Assembly (NCBI RefSeq): GCF_000218545.1 | Contig: NC_015671.1 | Location: 2,666,001-2,730,000, forward strand | DNA: 64,000 nucleotides | Direction of reading: 5' to 3' | Origin: Cellulomonas gilvus ATCC 13127 | GTDB lineage: Bacteria > Actinomycetota > Actinomycetes > Actinomycetales > Cellulomonadaceae | Shown here: one piece after another, positions 56,367 to 64,000 of the stretch | How positions within the stretch are numbered: position 1 is the first letter of the stretch | Layout of the letters: every line of letters begins with the position of its first letter | Made by a program: the position numbers and the translations under genes | Notes under the pieces: generated by a model | The model's database searches: none | What the model saw: only the letters and a program-made list of their open reading frames with translations | What the model was told of the DNA's origin: nothing

Positions 56367-56396
56367 AACGTAGCGGTTGGGCGGGCTCGCGCGCAA
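56367..56396 (-). promoter_or_regulatory. Promoter of the importer-GH95 operon
   Basis: On the minus strand: TTGCGC (56396-56391), 18 bases, TACGTT (56372-56367). Directly followed by operator C. Confidence 0.65.
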
Positions 56397-56532
56397 CCAC
56401 CGAGGTCAGCAGCGGGTACTGCGCCTCACGCCGGCCGACCGGTTCCTCCTGTTCCGGGGCGGTGCAGCAGCACGCAAACCGCCCCCGGGCCGCCCGCCCG
56501 GCACCGCGCTCGCCGCGCGGACGGCGTGTGAC

Positions 56533-56562
56533 TTGCGCCATCGAATCGGTTCAACGCATGCT
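56533..56562 (+). promoter_or_regulatory. GH3 promoter with LacI-type operator D in the spacer
   Basis: TTGCGC (56533-56538), 18 bases, CATGCT (56557-56562). Operator TCGAATCGGTTCAA occupies 56541-56554, between the two promoter boxes. The -10 is weak. The sequence between this and the divergent promoter holds no gene. Confidence 0.6.
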
Positions 56563-56658
56563 GCTCCCGCGACACGGTCACGCCGTGCCGTCCGCCCGGC
56601 CGGCCGCGCACCACCGGCCCCACCCGCAGCCCGTGCCCGACTCGACGAGGAGTCCGCA

Positions 56659-59511
56659 GTGCCGACCGACGCCCCCCTGTACCGCGACCCGACCCGCCCG
56701 TTCGACGAGCGCGCACGCGACCTGGTCGCACGCCTGACGACCGCGGAGAAGATCGCGATGCTGCACCAGCGCGGCCCCGCGGTCGAACGCCTCGGGCTGC
56801 GCGCGTTCACCACGGGTGCGGAGGTGCTGCACGGCGTGTCCTGGCTGGGCACCGCGACGGTCTACCCGCAGCCCGTGGGTCTGGGCGCGACGTGGGACCC
56901 GGAGCTCCTCGAGCGGATCGGCGACGCGGTGGGCGTCGAGCTGCGGGCCAAGCACGCCGCGGACCCCTCCGTCTCGCTCAACGTCTGGGCGCCCGTGGTC
57001 AACCCGCTGCGCCACCCCGCCTGGGGTCGCAACGAGGAGGGGTTCAGCGAGGACCCGCACGTCACCGCGGAGCTCGCGACCGCGTACGCCCGCGGTCTGC
57101 GGGGCCGGCACCCCGTGTACTGGCGCACCGTGCCGGCGCTCAAGCACGCGTTCGGCTACAACAACGAGACCGACCGAGCGGTCACCAGCTCACAGCTGCG
57201 CCCCCGCGTGCTGCACGAGTACGAGCTGCCCGCGTTCCTGGGACCGCTGCGTGCCGCGACCGCGGGTGCGGTCATGGCCGCGTACAACCTCGTCGACGGG
57301 CGCCCCAACCACCTGCAGGGCGAGCTGCTCGACCTGCTGCGCGACGCCGCCGACGGCTCGCTGCTGATCGTCTCCGACGCGGCCGCGCCGGGCTTCGTCG
57401 TCACGCTGCAGCGCTACTACGACGACCACGTCGAGGCGCACGCCGCGATGCTGCGTGCGGGCATCGACTCGTTCACCGACAACGACGCCGACAGTGCTCC
57501 GACGATCGAGCGCGTGACCGCCGCGCTCGAGCGCGGTCTGCTGGACGAGGCGGTGATCGACCGCGCGGTGGCCCGCCAGCTCGAGCTCCGGCTGCGCACG
57601 GCCGAGCTGGACCCCGAGCTCGACCCGTTCGTCGTCGGTCCGGACGCCATCGACCTGCCCGAGCACCGGGCGCTCGCGCGCGAGGCGGTGGCGCGCAGCG
57701 TCGTCGTGCTCGAGAACGACGGGGTCCTGCCGCTGCGGCCGGGCGTCCGCGTCGCGGTGGTGGGACCGCATGCCGACCGCGCGCTGCACGACTGGTACTC
57801 GGGCACGCCGCCGTACCTGGTGGGCCTGGGCACGGCGCTGACGGAGCGTCTGGGCGCGGATGCGGTGCGCGTGGTCGACGGCGCCGACCGGCTGGTGCTG
57901 CGCTCGGTCCGCACCGGCGGCGCGGTTCGCGCGAGCGGGTCCACGCACGTGCTCACCGCGGACGGTGACGCGAGCGACGCGTCCGCGCAGCACGACCTGA
58001 CGCACTGGGGCGACGGGCTGTGGTCGCTCCAGGTCGCCGGGAGCGGGCTGCTGTGGAGCGGCGCGAGGTGGGTGGTGCACGCGGACGCGACCCGGCTGGG
58101 CGGCTGGGTGGCCCAGGAGGCGTTCCGGCGCCAGGTGCACGCCGACGGCACGTGGTCGCTGCAGCACGCCGGTTCGGGCAAGTGGCTGCGGGTGCAGCAC
58201 GACGAGGCGGGCACGCTCGTCGCGGACGGCGAGACCCCGGAGCAGGCCGACCGGTTCACGGCCGAGGTGCTGGTCTCGGGCGCGCAGGCCGTGCGCGACG
58301 CGTGCGCCGACGCCGACGTGGTCGTCGTCGCGGTGGGGAACGACCCGCACCTGGGCGGCCGCGAGACCGCCGACCGTCCCTCGCTCGAGCTGCCCGGGTC
58401 GATGCTCGCGCTGTGGCGCGCCGCACGCGACGGCGGGGCGGACGGCCCGCGCCGCGTGCTGCTCGTCGTGTCCTCCTACCCCTACGTGCTGCCCCCGGAC
58501 CTCGACGCCGACGCGGTCGTGTGGACGTCGCACGGCGGTCAGGAGCTGGGGCACGGCCTGACCGACGTGCTCACCGGGGACGAGGAGCCGCGCGGACGCC
58601 TCACGCAGGCCTGGCCGCGCGCGAGCGCGGACGTCGGCGACCTGTTCGACTACGACGTGATCGCCGGCGGGCACACCACCTGGTACGCCGCGCACGCGCC
58701 GCGCTACGCGCTGGGGCACGGCCTCACGTACGGCGACGTCCGGTACGTCGGGGCGCGCCTCGTCGACCCGGCGCCCGTGGACCCGGACGTGGCCGACCAC
58801 ACGGCCGTCCGCGTCGCGCTGCGGAACGACGGCCCGCGCGACGCGCACGAGCTGGTGCAGGTCTACGCCGACGCGCCCGCGCACCGCCTCCCGTTCGGCC
58901 ACCGGCTGGTCGCGCACGTGCGCGTCCTGGTCCCGGCCGGCGGCGAGGCCGAGGTGGACGTGCCCGTGCGGCTCGAGCGCCTCGCCACGTGGGACGTCAC
59001 GCGCGACCTGCTGGTGGTCGAGCCCGGGCCGTACGAGCTGCGCGTCGGCGCCTCGGCCACCGACCTGCCCCATGCGCTCACGCTCGAGGTCGCGGGCGCG
59101 CCCGTGCCGCCGCGCACGGTCGTCGGGCGCGCGGTGCGGGCGGCGGACGGCGACGCGTTCACCGACGTCGAGCTCTCGGCCTGGCACCGCACCGAGGGCA
59201 CCGCGGTGCAGGTCGCGCGCCGGCGCACCAGCGGGACCGTCGAGCTCTGGACGTGCGACGTGCGCAGAGCGCGTGGCCTGCGCGGCGTGCTCGCGCGTAC
59301 GGGACCCGGCGTCGCTCAGGTGCGCCTGGCCGTCCGGGTCGGCACCGGCTGGCGCACGCTCGCCACCCTCGACGCCGCCGCCGGTGGCGGCCGGTGGGAC
59401 TGGAGCGAGCGGTCCGCTCCGCTGCAGGACCTGCCCGCCGGCGACGTGCACGACCTGCGCCTCGAGCTCGTCGGCGCCGTCAGGGTGGGGGCGGTCGAGC
59501 TGACGTCCTGA
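56659..59511 (+). CDS. Glycoside hydrolase family 3 beta-glucosidase/xylosidase with a beta-trefoil-like insert
   Basis: 950 residues, no signal peptide. The GH3 barrel has KH at 162-163 (ALKHAFGYNNETDR) and nucleophile Asp240 in IVSDAAAPG, where most GH3 enzymes have SDW. The second domain begins about 345 and is interrupted at about 410-537 by a module with repeats of the type DGLWSLQVAGSGLLW and DGTWSLQHAGSGKWLRV, which look like a fascin-like beta-trefoil. A fibronectin-III-like domain follows around 740-850, and a C-terminal beta module closes the protein. GTG 56659 has GAGGAG upstream. Controlled with the importer through operator D. Confidence 0.9.
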   Translation: MPTDAPLYRDPTRPFDERARDLVARLTTAEKIAMLHQRGPAVERLGLRAFTTGAEVLHGVSWLGTATVYPQPVGLGATWDPELLERIGDAVGVELRAKHAADPSVSLNVWAPVVNPLRHPAWGRNEEGFSEDPHVTAELATAYARGLRGRHPVYWRTVPALKHAFGYNNETDRAVTSSQLRPRVLHEYELPAFLGPLRAATAGAVMAAYNLVDGRPNHLQGELLDLLRDAADGSLLIVSDAAAPGFVVTLQRYYDDHVEAHAAMLRAGIDSFTDNDADSAPTIERVTAALERGLLDEAVIDRAVARQLELRLRTAELDPELDPFVVGPDAIDLPEHRALAREAVARSVVVLENDGVLPLRPGVRVAVVGPHADRALHDWYSGTPPYLVGLGTALTERLGADAVRVVDGADRLVLRSVRTGGAVRASGSTHVLTADGDASDASAQHDLTHWGDGLWSLQVAGSGLLWSGARWVVHADATRLGGWVAQEAFRRQVHADGTWSLQHAGSGKWLRVQHDEAGTLVADGETPEQADRFTAEVLVSGAQAVRDACADADVVVVAVGNDPHLGGRETADRPSLELPGSMLALWRAARDGGADGPRRVLLVVSSYPYVLPPDLDADAVVWTSHGGQELGHGLTDVLTGDEEPRGRLTQAWPRASADVGDLFDYDVIAGGHTTWYAAHAPRYALGHGLTYGDVRYVGARLVDPAPVDPDVADHTAVRVALRNDGPRDAHELVQVYADAPAHRLPFGHRLVAHVRVLVPAGGEAEVDVPVRLERLATWDVTRDLLVVEPGPYELRVGASATDLPHALTLEVAGAPVPPRTVVGRAVRAADGDAFTDVELSAWHRTEGTAVQVARRRTSGTVELWTCDVRRARGLRGVLARTGPGVAQVRLAVRVGTGWRTLATLDAAAGGGRWDWSERSAPLQDLPAGDVHDLRLELVGAVRVGAVELTS

Positions 59512-59514
59512 TGC

Positions 59515-59543
59515 TTGACGGCGCCCGGCCGGGGGCGCACGAT
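59515..59543 (+). promoter_or_regulatory. Probable promoter toward tatA
   Basis: TTGACG (59515-59520), 17 bases, CACGAT (59538-59543). The -35 is at consensus except one base, the -10 is poor. It lies immediately after the GH3 stop and directly upstream of operator E. Confidence 0.5.
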
Positions 59544-59545
59544 GA

Positions 59546-59565
59546 GCGTCGAAGCGCTTCGACGC
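59546..59565. promoter_or_regulatory. LacI-type operator E, perfect 20-bp palindrome before tatA
   Basis: GCGTCGAAGCGCTTCGACGC is fully symmetric and contains the exact consensus TCGAAGCGNTTCGA. It begins two bases after the -10, where a repressor would block initiation. The next gene is tatA, 123 bases on. Confidence 0.8.
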
Positions 59566-59642
59566 CGACGCGCCCCCCCGGCCGGTCCCTGGTTCGCGAG
59601 AGCACGGGCATGCGCTGGCACGACCTGCACGCACCATCCGCC

Positions 59643-59669
59643 GGGCCCCGGTCGACGACGACCGGGCCC
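59643..59669 (+). promoter_or_regulatory. Hairpin in the tatA leader
   Basis: GGGCCCCGGTCG and CGACCGGGCCC pair across ACGA with a single bulged base. It ends 8 bases before the AGGAG of tatA and might limit read-through from GH3. Confidence 0.4.
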
Positions 59670-59688
59670 ACGTCCCCAGGAGCCCCCC

Positions 59689-59931
59689 GTGCTCAAGAAC
59701 CTGTCCGCCTGGCACGTCATCGTCCTCGTCGGCGTGCTGATCCTGCTGTTCGGCGCCAAGCGCCTGCCCGAGCTCGCCCAGGGCATCGGTCAGTCCCTCC
59801 GGATCTTCAAGTCGGAGATCAAGGACCTCGCGGACGACGAGCCCGCGCGCCCGGTCGTCGCGGCACCCGCCGCCCCGGCCGTCGCCCTGCGCCCCGAGCC
59901 GGTCGTCCCCGAGGACCGCCCGGCGGCGTGA
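59689..59931 (+). CDS. tatA: TatA/E-type Sec-independent translocase subunit
   Basis: 80 residues: one N-terminal membrane helix (HVIVLVGVLILLFG), the hinge FGAKRLPELAQGIGQSLRIFKSE forming the amphipathic helix, and a Pro/Ala-rich tail. TatA oligomers form the passage for folded proteins with twin-arginine signals. GTG 59689 has AGGAG six bases upstream. tatC is not beside it. It follows GH3 on the same strand and has a sugar-regulon operator in front, next to a locus whose binding protein carries a Tat-type signal. It may be an extra TatA copy devoted to this regulon. Confidence 0.9.
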   Translation: MLKNLSAWHVIVLVGVLILLFGAKRLPELAQGIGQSLRIFKSEIKDLADDEPARPVVAAPAAPAVALRPEPVVPEDRPAA

Positions 59932-59938
59932 GCCCGGG

Positions 59939-61150
59939 TCAGCCGACCTGACGCCCCGCGCGCAGCACGCGCAGCGGGCGCAGCGCGTCGTCCACCACGA
60001 GGACGTCCGCGCGGCGGCCCGCGGCGAGCGCACCGACGTCCCGGCGGCCCAGCACGGTCGCGGGCGTCGTGGCCGCGGCGCGCACCGCCTCGACCAGGGG
60101 CACGCCGTGCGTCACGACGAACCGCAGCACGTCGAGCAGGTGCGCGGTGCCGCCCGCGATCGCACCCGCCTGACCGTCCTCGGTGACGATCCGGGCCACG
60201 CCGTCCGCGACGCGGACCGCCATCGGACCCAGCTGGTAGTCGCCGTCGGGCATGCCGGCCGCCGCCATCGCGTCCGTGACCAGCGCGATCGAGTCTGCGC
60301 CCAGCAGGTCGAACACCGCGCGGACCGTGCCGGCCGCCAGGTGCGTGCCGTCGGCGACGAGCTCCACGACGAGCTCGCCGCGCGCGGCGGCCGCCAGGCA
60401 CGCCGTGACCGGACCCGGGTCCCGGTGGTGCACCGGCCGCATGCCGTTGAACAGGTGCGTCGCGGTGGGCCGCTCGCTGCGCGCCGCGTCGCTCGCGGCC
60501 AGCAGGTCGAACGTCCGGTCCGCGGCGGCGTCCACCTGCTCGGCGCTCGCGTCGGTGTGCCCGATCGACGGCAGCGCGCCGGCCTCGACCAGCGCCTCGA
60601 GCACGTCGTGCGCGCCGTCGACCTCGGGAGCCACCGTCATGGTCACCAGGTGGCCGCGCGCGGCGTGCGCGATGCTGCGGACCAGCGCGGGATCGCCCGC
60701 GAGCATGTCCGCCGGGTTCTGCGCACCGCACCGGTCCGCTGACAGGAACGGCCCCTCCAGGTGGATGCCGGCGACCACGCCCGCGTCCGCGGCGTCGGCG
60801 AGCAGCGCCGTACGCGCGAGCAGCACGTCGGCAGGAGCCGTGACCAGCGACGCCACGAGCGTCGTCGTGCCGTGCCGCAGGTGCTCGTCCGCCGCCTGCG
60901 CGACCTCCGCCGCGGTGACCGCATCCGGGAAGCTCGTGCCGCCGCCGCCGTGGCAGTGCAGGTCGACGAGCCCCGGCAGCAGCGTCAGGTCGCTCGCGGC
61001 GGGCGCCGTCAGTCCGGCGGGCAGGCGCTCGGCGGGCCCGACCCAGGCCAGCCGCTCGCCCTCGATCACGACGACGCCGTCGGCGATCACGGTGGACGGC
61101 GTCACGACCCGTCCGCGCAGCAGGGACGGGGACGCGGTGTGCTCGGTCAC
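59939..61150 (-). CDS. nagA: N-acetylglucosamine-6-phosphate deacetylase
   Basis: 403 residues, amidohydrolase fold. Metal site motif PGLVDLHCHGGGG, IHLEGPFLS with the metal-binding Glu, IGHTDAS, HLFNGM and catalytic Asp in LVTDAMAAAGMPDG. NagA removes acetate from GlcNAc-6-phosphate during amino-sugar or cell-wall recycling. GTG 61150 has no Shine-Dalgarno sequence; CACAAT ends six bases before it, so it may be leaderless. nagB is not next to it. Converges with tatA, seven bases apart. Confidence 0.93.
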   Translation of the reverse strand: MTEHTASPSLLRGRVVTPSTVIADGVVVIEGERLAWVGPAERLPAGLTAPAASDLTLLPGLVDLHCHGGGGTSFPDAVTAAEVAQAADEHLRHGTTTLVASLVTAPADVLLARTALLADAADAGVVAGIHLEGPFLSADRCGAQNPADMLAGDPALVRSIAHAARGHLVTMTVAPEVDGAHDVLEALVEAGALPSIGHTDASAEQVDAAADRTFDLLAASDAARSERPTATHLFNGMRPVHHRDPGPVTACLAAAARGELVVELVADGTHLAAGTVRAVFDLLGADSIALVTDAMAAAGMPDGDYQLGPMAVRVADGVARIVTEDGQAGAIAGGTAHLLDVLRFVVTHGVPLVEAVRAAATTPATVLGRRDVGALAAGRRADVLVVDDALRPLRVLRAGRQVG

Positions 61151-61211
61151 CGGGCCATTGTGGCTCAGCGGTGGGCGGCGCGGGCCGGGACCGACGGGCC
61201 GCGGTGCGCCG

Positions 61212-61700
61212 TCAGGCGGTCGCGGCGTCGACCTCGCGGTCCTCCACCGCCTCGTCGGGCTCCCTGCCACCGCCCGCGGCCCGCAGCGCCTCCCGGCGTC
61301 GGCGCGCGCGCACCGACCACCAGCGGGCGGCGACGGTCGCGACGGCCGCGGTCCCGCCCAGCGCGCCCGCCATCGCGCCCAGCCCGGACGGGCCGGACAG
61401 CGCCTGGACGTCCATCGCCAGGAGCACCGCGGCGGGGAGCAGCGCGGCCAGCACCGCGTACGCCCCGTAGCGCACCGGCTCCGGCACGCGCCACCGCTCG
61501 AGCAGGATCGCGACCGGCACGCCCACGACGAACGACGGCAGCAGTCCGAGCGTCAGCGTGACCGCCACGAACGCCGCGGCGGACCCCGCGTCGCTCGCGA
61601 GCGCCCAGGTGAGCATGAGGACCGCGAACAGCAGCATCGCGCGCAGGTAGCCGCCGAGCGCGAACGCGGCGTCGTCGACGAGCGGGCGGCGCGGTGTCAT
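61212..61700 (-). CDS. Small four-helix membrane protein
   Basis: 162 residues with four likely membrane segments (around AMLLFAVLMLTWALA, AFVAVTLTLGLLPSFVVGV, YAVLAALLPAAVLLAM and GALGGTAAVATVAARW). The C-terminus is charged and cytoplasmic. No family recognised. It lies between nagA and nucS on the same strand, 61 bases before nagA. Confidence 0.7.
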   Translation of the reverse strand: MTPRRPLVDDAAFALGGYLRAMLLFAVLMLTWALASDAGSAAAFVAVTLTLGLLPSFVVGVPVAILLERWRVPEPVRYGAYAVLAALLPAAVLLAMDVQALSGPSGLGAMAGALGGTAAVATVAARWWSVRARRRREALRAAGGGREPDEAVEDREVDAATA

Positions 61701-61761
61701 CCCGTCATCCTGACGTGCGCGACGGCGCTGCGCACCCGTGTCCGTACCGCGTGCCGGGCGG

Positions 61762-62457
61762 TCAGAACAGGCGGGAGTCCACGTCGTCCACGCCGCGCAT
61801 CGCGTCGTAGTCCAACGTCAGGCAGGCGATGCCGCGGTCCGTCGCGAGCACGCGCGCCTGCGGCTTGATCTCCTGCGCGGCGAACACCCCGCGCACCGGC
61901 GCGAGCAGCGGGTCCCGGTTGAGGAGCTCGAGGTAGCGCGTGAGCTGCTCCACGCCGTCGATGTCCCCGCGGCGCTTGATCTCGACCGCCACGGACCCGC
62001 CCGCCGGGTCCTTGGCCAGGATGTCGACCGGGCCGATCGCGGTCGGGTACTCGCGGCGCACCAGCACGTGGCCCGCACCGAGCAACCCGATCTGCGCCGC
62101 GAGCAACGTCTGCAGGTGGGCCTCGACGCCGTCCTTGACCAGGCCCGGGTCCACGCCCAGGTCGTGCGCGCTGTCGTGCAGCACGTCGTACAGCTCGATC
62201 TCGAGCCGGTCGTCGGACTTCGCGTGCTGCACGGTCCAGACGGCCGTGACACCCGCGGTCCGCTGCTCGTCGTCGGGCTCGAGCACCGCGAGCGAGCACG
62301 GCGGGCTCATCCAGTTGAGCGGCTTGTAGGAGCCGCCGTCGGAGTGCAGCAGCACGCTGCCGTCCGCCTTGACCACGAGAAGACGCGTGGCGCGCGGCAG
62401 GTGCGCCGCGAGCCGCCCGGTGTAGCGGGCGGCGCAGGACGCGACGACGAGACGCAC
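61762..62457 (-). CDS. nucS: NucS, mismatch-specific endonuclease
   Basis: 231 residues. NucS (EndoMS) performs mismatch repair in actinobacteria, which lack MutS/MutL. N-terminal dimer domain with [19 protein letters not shown] and [13 protein letters not shown]-terminal RecB-like nuclease with [29 protein letters not shown]. The last residues SRLF can serve as the sliding-clamp tail. GTG 62457 has GGAGG four bases upstream. Placement after atpC and a DUF2550 gene is the usual actinobacterial order. Confidence 0.95.
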   Translation of the reverse strand: MRLVVASCAARYTGRLAAHLPRATRLLVVKADGSVLLHSDGGSYKPLNWMSPPCSLAVLEPDDEQRTAGVTAVWTVQHAKSDDRLEIELYDVLHDSAHDLGVDPGLVKDGVEAHLQTLLAAQIGLLGAGHVLVRREYPTAIGPVDILAKDPAGGSVAVEIKRRGDIDGVEQLTRYLELLNRDPLLAPVRGVFAAQEIKPQARVLATDRGIACLTLDYDAMRGVDDVDSRLF

Positions 62458-62482
62458 AGGACCTCCAGCCGGACGGCGCGGA

Positions 62483-62896
62483 TCAGATGACGGAGCCCAC
62501 GCGCTGCGGCGTGGCCTCGATCCAGGACAGCAGACCCGCGTACGCCTCCCGCGACATGCTGAGGACGAACTCCACCTCGGCGCCGCCGGACACGCCGCGG
62601 CACGTCACCAGGAGCACGTCCGAGCCCGGGGCGGCGGGCTCCCGCCCGACGATCGCCAGCCCCGAGCGGTCCCAGCGCCGCGCGGGACGCGGTGCGAGCG
62701 ACCAGAAGCGCCACCAGTACAGGTCGGCCGCGCCGTACTGCGCGACGCCGCTGGGCCAGCGAGAGCCGCGGCGCAGGTTGCACCGGAACGACCCCACGCG
62801 GCGGTCCAGCGTCTGCCGGCGCGACCACCAGGCACCCGCGCCGGCCAGCACCACGACGACGCACGAGGCGACGACGAGGACGAGCGGCCCGGGCAC
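62483..62896 (-). CDS. DUF2550 family membrane-anchored protein
   Basis: 137 residues: one N-terminal membrane helix ([20 protein letters not shown]), then a soluble domain with VGSFRCNLR and YWWRFWSL, typical of DUF2550. Function unknown; conserved between atpC and nucS in many actinobacteria. GTG 62896 is the start. Confidence 0.88.
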   Translation of the reverse strand: MPGPLVLVVASCVVVVLAGAGAWWSRRQTLDRRVGSFRCNLRRGSRWPSGVAQYGAADLYWWRFWSLAPRPARRWDRSGLAIVGREPAAPGSDVLLVTCRGVSGGAEVEFVLSMSREAYAGLLSWIEATPQRVGSVI

Positions 62897-62909
62897 CTGG
62901 CGAAGGTCC

Positions 62910-63190
62910 TCAGTGCGTCGGGGCCGCGGCGGACTCGGACAGCGAGTCCACCACGACGGTCACGCGGTCGGAGTCCACCGAGAGGAAGCCGCCGTCCACG
63001 TGCCAGGCGTGCACCTGGCCGCCGGACGTGCGCACGCGCACCTCACCGGCACGCAGCACCGACAGGATCGGCGTGTGCCCGGCGAGGATGCCGATCTCCC
63101 CGTCGGCCGCGGGCGCCGAGACCTGGCGGGCGGGACCCGACCAGACCTTGCCGTCCGCGGCGACGAGGTCGACCTCGAGCGAGTCGGCCA

Positions 63191-63191
<1 letters not shown>
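62910..63191 (-). CDS. atpC: ATP synthase epsilon subunit
   Basis: 93 residues, the short actinobacterial form consisting mainly of the beta-sandwich (LEVDLVAADGKVWSG, EIGILAGHTPILSVLRAGEV); the C-terminal helical hairpin is largely absent. It belongs to the F1 rotor stalk. Its ATG shares one base with the atpD stop. Confidence 0.95.

Positions 63192-64000
<809 letters not shown>

Overview
The window is strongly GC-rich and densely coded, with GTG starts, stop/start overlaps and leaderless-type promoters. Gene order and content (GlgE pathway, NucS next to the ATP synthase genes, many glycosidases with sugar ABC importers) point to a high-GC actinobacterium, most likely a plant-polysaccharide degrader of the Cellulomonas type (Micrococcales). 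The genus is inferred from content, not from a database comparison.

Layout. 1-862 is the end of an FAD-dependent dehydrogenase. 879-1067 is a 52-bp tandem repeat. 1176-6539 is the glgE-treS-mak operon (trehalose to maltose to maltose-1-phosphate to alpha-glucan); the matching branching enzyme glgB lies at 14802-16988. Between them is a mannoside locus: a ROK repressor (minus), then a divergent binding protein, two permeases and a GH2 beta-mannosidase, followed by a LacI-type sensor domain without a DNA-binding head. 17051-26352 (minus) is a galactan locus in the order GH42 galactosidase, binding protein, two permeases, secreted GH53 galactanase, the same set of functions as the Bacillus gan genes. 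26353-27096 has no convincing gene. 27097-32350 is a complete rRNA operon (16S-23S-5S, minus strand) with no tRNA in the spacer and a clear promoter at 32613-32641.

32930-42706 holds housekeeping and unknown genes: a CnoX-like thioredoxin/TPR protein without CXXC, a lipoprotein and a proline-rich membrane protein, a long DivIVA/Scy-like coiled-coil protein, two alpha/beta hydrolases, a HAD phosphatase and a small zinc-ribbon protein.

42810-59931 is the most interesting part: GH1 beta-glucosidase, GH31 alpha-xylosidase of the YicI type, GH42 beta-galactosidase, a LacI regulator, GH95 alpha-L-fucosidase, two permeases, a Tat-type lipoprotein binding protein and a GH3 glucosidase with a beta-trefoil-like insert. 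None of the glycosidases has a signal peptide. Together they could import and take apart fucosylated xyloglucan oligosaccharides inside the cell. Five copies of a LacI-type operator (consensus TCGAAGCGNTTCGA) sit in the control regions of this block, including a perfect 20-bp palindrome in front of a lone tatA gene, which suggests that Tat export capacity is regulated with the Tat-dependent importer. The window ends with nagA, a small membrane protein, nucS, a DUF2550 protein, atpC and the 3' part of atpD (all minus strand).

None of the three sugar importers has its own ATPase gene, so a shared MsmK-type ATPase elsewhere is expected.
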